This document shows positions 1 through 9,800 of a stretch of DNA of 64,000 nucleotides, piece after piece (position 1 is the first letter of the stretch; each line of letters opens with the position of its first letter). Both the position numbers and the translations under genes were made by a program. The notes below the pieces were generated by a model. The model did no database searches, was not told where the DNA came from, and worked only from the letters and a program-made list of their open reading frames with translations. The DNA comes from Tolypothrix brevis GSE-NOS-MK-07-07A (GTDB lineage: Bacteria > Cyanobacteriota > Cyanobacteriia > Cyanobacteriales > Nostocaceae). The stretch lies in the NCBI GenBank assembly GCA_019358985.1, contig JAHHIJ010000039.1:1-64000 (forward strand). The letters are read 5' to 3'.

Positions 1-123
1 AAACAAGAACATTCAAAATCCAAGTTTTCTAGCTTGAAGTAGGGCTTGAGCCGTGTGAGTGCGAAAGTCTCATGCACGGTTCTTAGGGGAGGGGAGAGCG
101 GTGACGCTTGAACCTTACCCGAC
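1..123 (+). ncRNA. 3' end of a group II intron (domains V and VI)
   Basis: Positions about 46-84 fold as a canonical domain V: GAGCCGTGTGAG pairs with CTCATGCACGGTTC around a GCGAAAGT core. A second G-rich hairpin at about 85-120 fits domain VI, and the intron would end near 122. The body and any reverse transcriptase gene of this intron lie left of the window. It stands directly before a second group II intron with only some 30 bases between, so the two are in tandem. The exact 3' boundary is inferred from the fold, not from exon comparison. Confidence 0.7.
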
Positions 124-485
124 CGCAATCAGACAACTATTATGGGATGACACTGGTGCTAACAGGGAGTTCCTACGGTAAAATCGATGCCTTAAAAAGT
201 AACCTAGTTTTAAGCGGGGCATAACCCAAAATCCCCGACTTCATCAGAGTTAAATCCCGCCGAGTTTTAACACTAACATCGGTAAGAATCTAGGGGTTCT
301 GATGGTTAAAATGGCACTACCTAACGGAACAATCAATCTATCGAAGGAACGAATAAAAACGGATTAAAGGTCTTGGGACGGTCGAACTCCAGGTAGGTAA
401 GACGAGATACGGAATCCCTTTAATGCGGGTAGGATGTGGCGTAATTGCCGCAAGGTATTCAGATTATATTCTTTGGAGTACGAGC

Positions 486-1790
486 ATGATTAGGCACATG
501 TACCAACATAGTGAATCGTGGAAGACTTTACCTTGGAAGAAATTTCGACGTAATTTATTCCGCCTACAAACGAGAATATACAAAGCAGTTCGAGCAGGAG
601 ATAAGCGTAAAGCAATGTCCCTTCAGAAACTTATCCTGAAATCCCAAGCGGCTAGATTACTGGCAATTCGCCAAGTAACTCAGCTAAATGCTGGTAAGAA
701 AACAGCAGGTGTAGACGGTAAAAAGCTACTATCTCCAAAAGAGCGCTTTGAACTGGAAGAACTGCTAAAAGCTTCTGGTAATAACTGGATACACGGGAAA
801 CTCCGGAGTATACCAATTCCTAAAAAGGACGGTTCTACCAGAATGCTTAAAATTCCGACCATTGCGGATAGAGCTTGGCAATGTTTAGCAAAATACGCAT
901 TAGAACCAGCACACGAAGCAACTTTCCACGCCAGGAGCTACGGGTTTAGAACAGGCAGGTCAGCACATGATGCCCAGAAAATCCTGTTTTTAAATCTTAA
1001 ATCTGGCGCTAAAGGAATAGAAAAACGAGTTATAGAACTCGATATCGAAAAATGCTTTGATAGGATAAACCACACCACCATAATGGACAGGCTCATAGCT
1101 CCCAGGAGTATAAAGCAGGGAATCTTCCGCTGCCTCAAATCAGGGGTCAATCCAGAGTTCCCCGAACAAGGAACACCACAAGGCGGGGTAGTGAGTCCAC
1201 TTTTAGCCAACATCGCCCTAAACGGTATTGAAAGTATCCATAAATACAAAGATATCGGGGGAAAAATAATAGAACCATCAATTCGCTACGCGGACGACAT
1301 GGTGATAATACTACGTCCTCAAGACGATGCCCAAAAGATACTTGACAAAATCAGTCAGTTTTTAGCAGAGCGGGGAATGAAAGTTAGTGAAAAGAAAACC
1401 AAGCTGACTGCCACGACAGATGGCTTTGATTTCCTCGGCTGGCACTTTAAAGTTCAGAAAAACGGAAAGTTTAGATGTGTCCCATCAGTGGATAACTTTA
1501 AATCTTTCCGCAAGAAAGTAAAAGCCATCGTCAACTGCTCGAATTATGGAGCTACCACCAAGGCTGAGAAATTAGCCCCTGTAGTTAGAGGTTGGAGGAA
1601 TTACCACCGCTTTTGTAAGATGGATGGGTCAAGGTTCTCCTTATGGCACATCAACCACAGAGCATTCAAGGTATTCAACAAGGAAGCTAAACAGAATCGC
1701 CATACCTGTAGACAATTAATAGAAAAGGCATTTCCGAAAATAAACACATCAATGTCAAAGGGGAAAAATCACCCTATGACGGAGATTTAA
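486..1790 (+). CDS. Group II intron reverse transcriptase/maturase (C-terminus frameshifted)
   Basis: Intron-encoded reverse transcriptase that helps splicing and copies the intron into new DNA sites. It begins with the usual N-terminal region (SWKTLPWKKF), then RT palm and fingers with TPQGGVVSPLLANI and the catalytic YADD at about residue 267, then a maturase/thumb region containing GWRNYHRF. The start at 486 is preferred over an in-frame ATG at 423 because GGAG lies 7 bases upstream. It stops early at 1790: near 1772-1774 a run of three C is one base short of what is needed to continue into the HNH reading frame. The fragment still carries all RT motifs, so splicing help and reverse transcription may persist without the endonuclease. 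Confidence 0.88.
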   Translation: MIRHMYQHSESWKTLPWKKFRRNLFRLQTRIYKAVRAGDKRKAMSLQKLILKSQAARLLAIRQVTQLNAGKKTAGVDGKKLLSPKERFELEELLKASGNNWIHGKLRSIPIPKKDGSTRMLKIPTIADRAWQCLAKYALEPAHEATFHARSYGFRTGRSAHDAQKILFLNLKSGAKGIEKRVIELDIEKCFDRINHTTIMDRLIAPRSIKQGIFRCLKSGVNPEFPEQGTPQGGVVSPLLANIALNGIESIHKYKDIGGKIIEPSIRYADDMVIILRPQDDAQKILDKISQFLAERGMKVSEKKTKLTATTDGFDFLGWHFKVQKNGKFRCVPSVDNFKSFRKKVKAIVNCSNYGATTKAEKLAPVVRGWRNYHRFCKMDGSRFSLWHINHRAFKVFNKEAKQNRHTCRQLIEKAFPKINTSMSKGKNHPMTEI

Positions 1791-2014
1791 GTTACTGGAG
1801 CGAACGCAACAGTAAGCTATACGACGATAATACCTCTAAAGCCCTCAAACGGCAAAACCATAAATGTGGACATTGTGGACTCAAAATGCTCAGTGACGAG
1901 AAGGTAAATTTACATCACGTCGATGGAAACCATAACAACTGGAAACCCAAGAATCTTCTAGCTATTCACGAAAGCTGTCACGATTATATCCACACGAGCA
2001 AAGCTAAAAGCTAA
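1775..2014 (+). pseudogene. HNH endonuclease domain of the intron protein, out of frame
   Basis: Read in the frame shifted against the reverse transcriptase, this stretch gives YDGDLSYWSERNSKLYDD, then a zinc-binding HNH endonuclease with C-x2-C (CGHCGL), LHHVDGNHNNW and NLLAIHESCHDYIH, ending at TAA 2012-2014. In related intron proteins this domain is fused to the RT and nicks the second DNA strand during retrohoming. It has no start codon or ribosome site of its own here, so it would only be made by frameshifting or if the missing base is a sequencing error. Confidence 0.75.
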
Positions 2015-2113
2015 GAACATCGGAAGCTGGGTGCGGTGAAAGTCGCACGCCCAGATTTAACTGAGAGGTGCGGGGAATAATATCCCCATCGACTCAACCC
2101 AATCTCGTTGAGT

Positions 2114-3700
2114 TTAATTCTTAGACACCTGTACAGGACTGGAAGCTGGTCGCGCAATCTTTGACCAAGACTGCATCCGCTCAACAGCAGCAGCATCTTG
2201 AACAGCTAAAGGGGTGATGTTTAGCTGGCAATTTTCTAAATCAGCCAGAGTGACCTGCTGAGGTCTTCCCTCATCAAAAGCCAGTAATGCTGCTTCTGAT
2301 GCCAGGGTTTCCAACTCAGCACCACTAAACTTGTCGGTGCTAGCAGCGATCGCCTCTAAATATTCCTGCGGAACTTCTATACCAAACCGTTCTAAGTGAA
2401 TTTTGAGAATCTGGCAACGTTCCAACTCAGTGGGTAGGTCAACAAAGAAATTTTCATCAAACCGCCCTTTCCGCTTAAACTCAATAGGCAGCGCTGTTGG
2501 GTCATTACAAGTTGCCACTACAAACACCCCCGCCGTACACTCAGACATGAAAGTGAGGATATTTCCCAAAATCCTTTGTGAGACTCCAGAGGTATCGCCA
2601 TTAGCTGAAAGTGCTTTCTCGACCTCATCAATCCACAAGATACAGGGTGCGATCGCTTCAGCAGTCTTGAGTGCGCGGCGGACATTGCCCTCAGATTCTC
2701 CCACCAGGCTACCAAGCATCGAGGCAATGTCTAATTGCAGCAGTGGAAGATTGAGTATGGTTGCAATGTTCTTTGCTACTATCGATTTACCCGTCCCTGG
2801 TGGCCCTGCCAGTAACACACCTTTAGGCTGGGGTAGATTTAGCGATCGCGCTTCCTGGGAAAATAACCGACGGCGGCGTTGCAACCAATCGCGCAACAGG
2901 TCTAGTCCACCAAAGGGTATGGTCGCCAGTTTACCTAATTCAATACCCATCTGAGACAGTAGGCGGGTTTTGTATTCGACAACCAAAGGGATGACCGTAG
3001 TATCAATTACTATACCTTTACAAGTTAATCGCTCCTTAACAGTGAGCCGGAGAAAGTCGCTAATTTCCTCCAGCGTCAAGCCTAATGCTGCTCTTGCCAA
3101 GGTTTCTTTATCTTCAGTAGTGAGAGATACGGTAAAAGTTACCTCTTGCTCACTGGCAGATTCTTGCAAGTACAGTAAATATGATTCTAAGTGGTCTTGA
3201 ATTTGCTCAATGCTGGGCAAAGGAACTTCACAGCAAGGAATTAGTCTCAGTAGGGATTCATGCAGTTGAATGTTTTGACCTAAAAACACAATTCGCTTTT
3301 CAGTCGGTTTGAGGCGATGGTACAAGTTTTTTACTCTAGTGAGGATTTCCCAACTCAATTGCAGGGAGTTTTTACCCACAAAAGGGTGAACATCTCCGAG
3401 GATAAAAACCCCATTACCGCCGAAATTGTTGATGTACTCGAACACATATATTAAAGTGTCTATATTATGAGGCTTTTTATACGTCTCGACTGACTTGAAC
3501 ACCAGTCCACCGTCGTCAGCAATCAGACATTGCTCCAAGCCAGAAATTCCCAAATTCCAGAAGTACACAGGACTGTTAAGTTTGTCCATCACTTCAGCAG
3601 TTAACCACTGAATGATAGTGGCTTCTTCGGGGGACAGAACATCTATTGCCACGATGGGTATTTGAGAATCAATGGTGGTTATCAGGTTTGATAGTTTCAT
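2114..3700 (-). CDS. ycf46: AAA+ ATPase, Ycf46 family
   Basis: AAA+ ATPase of the cyanobacterial/plastid Ycf46 type, 528 aa. The N-terminal half is the non-ATPase region of this family. The C-terminal half has Walker A GPPGTGKS at about residue 303, Walker B CILWIDEVEKAL at about 352, an arginine-finger region (FKRKGRFDENFF) and a lid helix domain. Such ATPases remodel or unfold protein partners; the partner here is unknown. Its start lies 5 bases after the stop of the 82-aa gene, and DUF2997 and DUF1257 (Ycf35-like) genes precede that, so they form one transcription unit. The chromosomal ycf46 of cyanobacteria has been linked to photosynthesis and carbon acclimation. A copy on accessory DNA may have another role. 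Confidence 0.85.
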   Translation of the reverse strand: MKLSNLITTIDSQIPIVAIDVLSPEEATIIQWLTAEVMDKLNSPVYFWNLGISGLEQCLIADDGGLVFKSVETYKKPHNIDTLIYVFEYINNFGGNGVFILGDVHPFVGKNSLQLSWEILTRVKNLYHRLKPTEKRIVFLGQNIQLHESLLRLIPCCEVPLPSIEQIQDHLESYLLYLQESASEQEVTFTVSLTTEDKETLARAALGLTLEEISDFLRLTVKERLTCKGIVIDTTVIPLVVEYKTRLLSQMGIELGKLATIPFGGLDLLRDWLQRRRRLFSQEARSLNLPQPKGVLLAGPPGTGKSIVAKNIATILNLPLLQLDIASMLGSLVGESEGNVRRALKTAEAIAPCILWIDEVEKALSANGDTSGVSQRILGNILTFMSECTAGVFVVATCNDPTALPIEFKRKGRFDENFFVDLPTELERCQILKIHLERFGIEVPQEYLEAIAASTDKFSGAELETLASEAALLAFDEGRPQQVTLADLENCQLNITPLAVQDAAAVERMQSWSKIARPASSPVQVSKN

Positions 3701-3705
3701 TGTTA

Positions 3706-3954
3706 CTAATTTTGATCGGGTACGGGAGAAAGTTTTTCGTGAGTGGTAACAAGATGCACGACTACTTCGTAAACTTCGGCATCGCCGTTAAACACTTCAG
3801 CAACTCCAGAAAAATTTGGATGAGCAATGGCGGAAATTAGGGCATTGACTAAAGCGCACAGTCCCTCCGCATTTCCTTTGATAATTACTGGTTCCCGCGC
3901 TCCTTTTGAGGGGTAAATATGGAGCATCGGATAATCTTCAGGTAGTTCGCTCAT
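3706..3954 (-). CDS. Small conserved-looking protein of the Ycf46 operon
   Basis: An 82-aa protein with no export signal or membrane segment. The middle reads VIIKGNAEGLCALVNALISAIAH, a strand-turn-helix pattern like that of immunity-protein-32-type small domains, but this resemblance is only by eye. It lies between DUF2997 and ycf46 with short gaps (44 and 5 bases), so it is cotranscribed and may be a subunit or adaptor of the ATPase. Function unknown. Confidence 0.6.
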   Translation of the reverse strand: MSELPEDYPMLHIYPSKGAREPVIIKGNAEGLCALVNALISAIAHPNFSGVAEVFNGDAEVYEVVVHLVTTHEKLSPVPDQN

Positions 3955-3998
3955 AGAAAAATTGTGCAGGGGGATTTTCCTCGTCCCCCATCGAATGT

Positions 3999-4205
3999 TT
4001 ATTGGTGCAGTCGTTGTTGATGAGTAATGATGCTACGAAGCTGTTGCTGAGATTCTGGTTTGTAAATGCGATCGCCTTGCACTATGCCTAAAGCTTCCTC
4101 AAAGGGTTGGGTTGCTTCTAGGCACGACAATCCCTCAAATCCCTCGGCTTCTATTTTCACTTCACCTGTAGCAGTGTCAAAATGTATCAATATTGCCCGT
4201 TCCAT
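3999..4205 (-). CDS. DUF2997 family protein
   Basis: A 68-aa protein with the DUF2997 pattern: a beta-strand start (ILIHFDTATGEVKIEAEGFEG) followed by the conserved SCLEATQPFEEALG. Known members are small proteins encoded beside DUF1257 and AAA ATPase genes in cyanobacteria, plastid-derived and other bacterial genomes; their biochemical role is not established. Here it starts 3 bases after the DUF1257 gene ends, a spacing typical of coupled translation, which supports a shared complex. Confidence 0.75.
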   Translation of the reverse strand: MERAILIHFDTATGEVKIEAEGFEGLSCLEATQPFEEALGIVQGDRIYKPESQQQLRSIITHQQRLHQ

Positions 4206-4208
4206 AAA

Positions 4209-4655
4209 TTACCTCCGTACTTGTTGAGTTTGCTGGTGTGCTGAAAATGCAAGGCGCAGAGTATGTACCTGACCATTGGTTTCTTCTGTGATGGTGCATT
4301 CTCCCAAATGTTCTTGTAACTGGGCTGCTTTAGCGCGAACCATCTTCTGTCCGTAGGCTTGTATTAGGGTGTGCGAAAAGAAGTCTTCTCCTAGTCGGGG
4401 TACAGTTTCATAGGCATCATGAATCAGTTGATACACCCCTGCCTCCTGATCCCACTTAAACCCGATATCTGCACGGACACTTAAACTACGATCAGGGACA
4501 ACAATCTCAGCACTTTGTCCTTGGGAGTCGTCGTAATAACCTCTCAGCGATTGTGGTTTTTCATAAACTTGGACAGTAAGCTGCAAATCTTGTAGAGCTT
4601 GTACTAAACATTCACGGTTAGTTAGTTTTGTGGTGACAGTTGAAAAATGTGACAT
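4209..4655 (-). CDS. ycf35: DUF1257 (Ycf35-like) protein
   Basis: A 148-aa protein starting MSHFSTVTTKLTNRECLVQALQDL, the signature opening of DUF1257/Ycf35. The body has the family's GYYDDSQGQSAEIVV and IGFKWDQEAGVYQLIHD segments. It is the first gene of the DUF1257, DUF2997, 82-aa, ycf46 unit. Family function is unknown; the steady pairing with an AAA ATPase suggests it is a substrate or cofactor of that machine. The symbol is given by family and may not denote the chromosomal orthologue. Confidence 0.75.
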   Translation of the reverse strand: MSHFSTVTTKLTNRECLVQALQDLQLTVQVYEKPQSLRGYYDDSQGQSAEIVVPDRSLSVRADIGFKWDQEAGVYQLIHDAYETVPRLGEDFFSHTLIQAYGQKMVRAKAAQLQEHLGECTITEETNGQVHTLRLAFSAHQQTQQVRR

Positions 4656-4767
4656 TTCCTACCTCTAAATACTGTGGACTGGTAAATTAATGCGAACAGT
4701 GGTGATAAACTCAAAGGAAAACCCTACGTATCACTTAACCTCCTTAATTGCCTAGCAAGCTTGGGAA

Positions 4768-4801
4768 GTGTGGGCGTATTGTCTTCCTCTACAACCCACA
4801 C
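4768..4801. terminator. Hairpin between the DUF1257 and 360-aa genes
   Basis: GTGTGGG at 4768-4774 pairs with CCCACAC at 4795-4801 over a 20-base loop. It lies just after the stop of the 360-aa gene (-), so it may end that transcript or act in the leader of the DUF1257 operon. There is no strong T-run, so confidence is low. Confidence 0.3.
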
Positions 4802-4848
4802 CTAGTTTTCGATCAAGGACGATACAGATACGTTCTTGATTGTTTTTT

Positions 4849-5931
4849 CTAGCGAAGTTTGAGAGACATCGCTGTAGCTCTGGTTAAGCCCATACCCTCA
4901 TCACTTGCTAATCGTTGGAGATGGCGTTGTTCATCCAAAAGCTTGGAGCAAATTTCATCCATTTTTTCCTGTAACTGAGAACGCCCTTGTGAATCCAGCT
5001 TTTTAGCATCCACAGAAGCGTTTTCGAGAACATTTTCTAGATGAGTCATCATTTGTCCAAGGCTGCTACCTGCTTCAAAACTGGCGTTAGCCAAAAGCAT
5101 TTGGACTTTTTTGAAATGGCGTTCCATCTTCTTCTTGAAGTTGACTGGCTTGCGTCCTGGTTCCCAATTGCTCAAATCTTCGAGCAACTGGGCTGCTAGT
5201 TGTTCTCCTCCAGCGATCGCTGATTCCCTCAGTGTTTGTTCTAAATTTCTGTCATACTGTTCGATAAACCGAGTTATTTGCCCTAAGCATTCAGCTTGTT
5301 TCTCTGAGAGTTGTTCACTGATGGCGGGAATAATGACAGGACGACCAATTACTACTTGTAAATAGTCCTCTAGTTCCTCTAAACAGGGAAAAGCTTTGGC
5401 TAAGTTCTGCTTAACTTCTTGTTGTTGTTCTACAGATAACTGCCAAGCATTGAGTGAGAGAAATTTGTCAATACGTTCTTGATAGTCGATGTACCCCTTT
5501 TCATACTCTTCTTTCAGTTGAGTGCGTAAAACAGGTGCAATATTATCTCGAATTCCGATTAGTTGATTCCAGACCAAGGGCGCTAAGTCTATAGAACAAA
5601 TCCAATCACCATTGTCATAATTCATCCATTCTTGGACTGAAGCAATTTCTTGCCTTAGTTGGCTTGCTGCTTCGTCTAAAGCTTTGAAAACTTTGATGCC
5701 CTTTAAACCAACTTCTGAGGTTGTAACCTTCACTAAGTCAGATTCTTGTTCATCTTGAGAATATTTGAGAACATCTGTCCATTTGGGAGCATTACTCTTG
5801 GTTGTCTTCTTTAACTGAATCTTGAAACGGATGCGAGTTTTATTCAGCTTAGAGAAGTTATATCTTTCAACAACAGCGTCTTTCAGAAAGGTTTGGCTTG
5901 AATTAGTAATCACTGAGTTTACCACATTCAC
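4849..5931 (-). CDS. Unknown helical protein, 360 aa
   Basis: A soluble protein with no signal or membrane segment. Charged heptad-like stretches dominate from about residue 90 to the end (for example QRIDKFLSLNAWQLSVEQQQEVKQ is not a motif but shows the style), so coiled coils are likely. Its size and helical character recall DUF3150-type plasmid/phage proteins that accompany ATPases, but no diagnostic motif was found. It lies upstream of the Ycf46 unit on the same strand, 193 bases away, with a hairpin between, so it is probably a separate transcript. Function unknown. Confidence 0.6.
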   Translation of the reverse strand: MNVVNSVITNSSQTFLKDAVVERYNFSKLNKTRIRFKIQLKKTTKSNAPKWTDVLKYSQDEQESDLVKVTTSEVGLKGIKVFKALDEAASQLRQEIASVQEWMNYDNGDWICSIDLAPLVWNQLIGIRDNIAPVLRTQLKEEYEKGYIDYQERIDKFLSLNAWQLSVEQQQEVKQNLAKAFPCLEELEDYLQVVIGRPVIIPAISEQLSEKQAECLGQITRFIEQYDRNLEQTLRESAIAGGEQLAAQLLEDLSNWEPGRKPVNFKKKMERHFKKVQMLLANASFEAGSSLGQMMTHLENVLENASVDAKKLDSQGRSQLQEKMDEICSKLLDEQRHLQRLASDEGMGLTRATAMSLKLR

Positions 5932-6411
5932 TAGGAATAATAATGTTTCTTAACCTCAGTAAAATAAAGCGTAAGCTTTACCTTTTTGCCACTCATTTTG
6001 GCTATAATTCTATTCATCCAAATCATTTAAATACTTACTAAATATAGATAAATTTGATTGTGATTTCAAGAAAATTGAGACTATAAAGCAGCTAGGAGCA
6101 GATTATTAGCTGAAATATTGTTAAAAAAAGGCAGGTTTTCTATAGTTAATAAGCAGTTATTAAAGTGAGCAAACGTTTAATCAGACATTGACAAATTCAA
6201 GGTCTTGGTATTTGTAACTTTTTTGATTACGCACACATAGTATATTCGCCAAGAGTATCCGTTGCTACTCAGACTCAGTATTTGAAAGGATTGAATGCGA
6301 CGCTCTAGTTTTTTTTGTAAGTGGTTTTATCCGGGTAAACACCAGTCCAGCCAATAAAATAACGAAACTGCTATAATACACCCGTATAATCTCTTACTTA
6401 TATTTTTATTT
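5932..6411. other. Intergenic region between divergent genes
   Basis: AT-rich stretch of 480 bases between the divergent 360-aa gene (-) and the NACHT locus (+). It must hold both promoters, but no convincing -35/-10 pair or repeat was picked out. No open reading frame of note was seen. Confidence 0.5.
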
Positions 6412-6831
6412 ATGGAACCTTTAAGTACTGCTGCGCTCGCCATTGGGACTGTGATTGCGACTAAGGCTTTGGAAAAAACTGGTGAAAAGGTAGGCGAAGC
6501 TCTGTGGGATAAGACTGGGCAGTTTCTTGTCACACTCAAAAAACATTCTCCCCATACTATTACTGCACTTGAGAAAGTACCTGAACAACCACTTGATTAC
6601 GGTAAAGCCGTAGTAGAGGTTGAAGCTGCTGCAAGGGAGAATCCTGAAGTTCATCAAGCTGTGCAGGAATTGGTAGCAGCAGCTAAAGCTGATCCAAAAG
6701 TTGCTTCAAAGGTTCAACAGTTAGAAACTAATATCAACTCTCAACCAGCAACTGTTATAAATAATACTAAGTTAGCTGAGTCAATTAAAAATGTTTTTCA
6801 AGGAAATACTATAATCGGTGGGACTTTTTGA
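6412..6831 (+). CDS. N-terminal domain of a STAND protein, cut off by an in-frame TGA
   Basis: A 139-aa protein: a helical start with an A/G-rich face (AALAIGTVIATKALEKTGEKVG), then QPLDYGKAVVEVEAAARENPEVHQAVQEL and an end TVINNTKLAESIKNVFQGNTIIGGTF. This kind of segment is often the N-terminus of cyanobacterial STAND/NACHT proteins. The stop is TGA at 6829-6831. The next 17 codons are open, and the NACHT ORF continues in the same frame, so this is probably the front part of one 1.37-kaa gene split by a nonsense codon, or a small partner protein. The base after TGA is C, a context known to favour readthrough. Confidence 0.7.
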   Translation: MEPLSTAALAIGTVIATKALEKTGEKVGEALWDKTGQFLVTLKKHSPHTITALEKVPEQPLDYGKAVVEVEAAARENPEVHQAVQELVAAAKADPKVASKVQQLETNINSQPATVINNTKLAESIKNVFQGNTIIGGTF

Positions 6832-6882
6832 CTGGAGTCGTCCGGAAGGGAACGGACAAAGGAAAGTACCCAGCAAGCATTA

Positions 6883-9800
6883 ATGAGATACCTAAACCAG
6901 GAAATCGAGCGTCGTGATTTTGTACGGCTGCCACTATTAAGCCGTCAAGATAACCCAATCACACTAGAAATTAAAACTCTTTATATTGACTTGCCCTTGC
7001 TGCTAACCTATAGCCCCTTCTCTGAACCATTTCAGGTAGAGACTACAGATGTAGAGCTAGTAAACTGGCAAATACGCGAAGGTTTCACAAGTGCTCTAAT
7101 TTTTGATCGATCTGCACGGAGTAAGCTTTTTCAAACTGAGGAGCCATCTTTTTGTCGAATCAGTGATCAATTAAAGACGGGTGCTAGGTTGGTAGTAGTT
7201 GGAGATCCTGGTTGTGGTAAGACAACCTTACTGCGTTTCCTAGCTTATAGTTATGCTTATAGTTATGCTTGCCGCCAATTACCTTCAAGGTTCCAAGACA
7301 AGTTTGTATCAACACTGGAAATTCCTCCAAGTCATAAGGCAGTACCCGATGAACCTTGGTTGCCTGTTACATTAACCTGTCGAGATTTGCTAGATGCTGA
7401 TTTGAATAGCAGCTTAATTGAGCTTATTCAGTATCAACTCCAAAAATTACATAGCAGTAGCAGTGATATTCAACTACTGACTAGCCTTCTAGAAGAACAA
7501 CTGCAAGAAGGTAAAGTTCTCTTGCTGATTGACGGTTTAGATGAAATCCCAACAGAAGAGAAGCGATCCAGGTTTGCCGAACTCATAGCTGACCAAGCCA
7601 GAATCTACTCTCAAACGCCAATAATTATTACTTCTAGAGTAGTTGGATTCAGAAACATTCGAGATGATCTTGACTCTTTCAAGCATCTTAATGTAGGTTC
7701 ACTAAAAATAGAAGACAAAAAACGATTTATTCATGCTTTCTCCACCTGTGTAGGCATTCGATTTAGACAAAATCCAACCTTAATTGAAAATAGTCTAGAA
7801 CCTTTGGTCTGCCACAGTCGCAAAGTTGCAAAACTATGCGAGAATATATTTCTGCTAACTCTAATTTCACAAGTTTTTCTTCGAGATAGCTACTTACCTA
7901 ACCGACGATTAGATATATATCGGCGTACAGTTGAGTTAATGATTGAACGCCGCAACGGTGATTGGCGATTACCTTTAACCCTCAATGAAGTTTGTCCGCA
8001 TTTAGAATATCTTGCATATTGTATGCGTTTAGATGGTTCACAACATTGGACGGAACCAAAGGTACTCCGAACTATTCAAGAGTTACGAGAACATGAACCA
8101 GACATGACCATTTTAGGGCAACGCACGCCTGCTCAATTTCTCGATTTGCTCATCAATCAGTCAGGATTGTTAAATATAGCAGGATTAAGTGAACCCGACG
8201 AGAGAGGTTTTGACCATCGTCTAATTCAATTTTTCCATCAATCCTTTCAAGAATATTTTGCGGCACAAGCTTTGCTGCATGGTCGTGGGATATTTGAGAA
8301 AACAGATGTTTTAGACGAGCTACGACAGAAAGTACGTGGATTAGATATTGTAGAACGCAAAGTTGAAACCCTTAGTTCTGGTGGGAAAACAGAACCTGTT
8401 GTAGCTGGTAGTTGGCAAGAAGTTGTACGTTTTTGCATTTGTGACTTAGATCGGAAATCAGATACTGAAAAAAGATCAGATGTAGTTACCTCCGACGATG
8501 CCATGTTAATGCTGTTGCCTAGTCATGGTATCCCTACAAGGGAGGCGCGTGCTCTTGCAGTATTTGCTCTACAAACTTTGGCAGAAGAGCCTAATTTGAG
8601 AAGTGATACGGTTGATGCAGTAATTGATTCAGCCATTGATAATTTAAGTGAGCTTGACGGCATAAATTCTAAGCCAAACACACTTATGGATGAAGCTTGG
8701 TATTCAGCTGCACGTTCTTGTTTTGGACAACAGTGTCGAGACAGATTACTACAAAGCTATATTCAATCTCGTGATGTTCGCCGAAATAAAATTGGTTCTA
8801 TCTACTCTTTGATGACGACGAATGACGAAATTCTAAATGCAGAAAATGCAGCCCAGATACTAGAGCCACTTTTAGCAAAACTAAATAGTTCTTGCTCAGT
8901 TGAAGAACGTGTTGAAATCAATCTCAGGTTGGTTGAAATATTTTTCCGTCCTCAAGCGATAGACTCTAGTGTAATAATCAATTTTTTACCAAGCAACATT
9001 TTGCAGAACACTATTAATCTGCTATTGAAAACTACTGAGAATGCAGCAATCAACAATGATTTAAATGATGCAATTTTATCTTCAGCGATGTGGGCACTTG
9101 CATGGCTAACTACGGCAAAAGACAAACACTCCTGTAGAATTTATACATTTAGCGAGACAGAACGTAAATATTTACAGAGAATTGTAATTGATGAAAGACG
9201 AGATGCCTATCCCCGAATGTGGTCTGCCCTTATCCTTAGTGCTTCTGGCTCTGAGAAAAATGTATTCGATCAAGTAGATTGGTTCTATGAGTGGGCAGAA
9301 GTTGCAGATGGTACTAAACCCCATAAAGAATTGCCAATACCAACTACTCTTTACCGCCCGCAAGATATAGATGTGTTAAATGCTTTAATTAATTCAAACT
9401 TGCCAATGCAAGCTAAACGTTGGGTTGCTATTGCAATGGGAAGATTGGGATATTTTGTGTCTGAGATAGCAGAACCGCTTTTGCAAGTTCTTCAAGATGA
9501 TTTGCTTAATAACATACGCGATGAAGCTCTAGTGTATTTGGTATTTGCAGGTGGAGATAAAGTTGCTTCCTCATTTATAGAGAAAATAAACTCTTTGGAA
9601 AAGGATGAAGCTAATAAAGATAGTCATTATTTTCGCTCGTGTTGTGTCCTAGCTTTGATTGCTATGGGAAATGTAAGCACAATTAAGCATCAACTTAATT
9701 TTGGTGTGGAGAAGAAACAATCCTATAGGAATGCTTATGCATATGCTCTAGCTGGTGTCGCAAGCATAGAAGGTTTCAAAGCCCTTGAAGCTATGAAAAA

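Larger units (their letters stand above)
156..2098 (+). mobile_element. Group II intron with reverse transcriptase/HNH ORF
   Basis: A retroelement made of a 5' ribozyme part (about 156-480, with no other gene), a reverse transcriptase-maturase ORF, an HNH part, a domain V hairpin at about 2024-2058 (GCTGGGTGCGG pairing with GCACGCCCAG around GTGAAAGT) and a domain VI hairpin at 2061-2096. The 5' end is uncertain: GTGCT at 156 resembles a group II 5' splice site but was chosen only by inspection. The 3' end is placed near 2098. It sits immediately downstream of, and facing, the 3' end of the ycf46 gene, so it does not interrupt a visible coding sequence. Confidence 0.75.
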
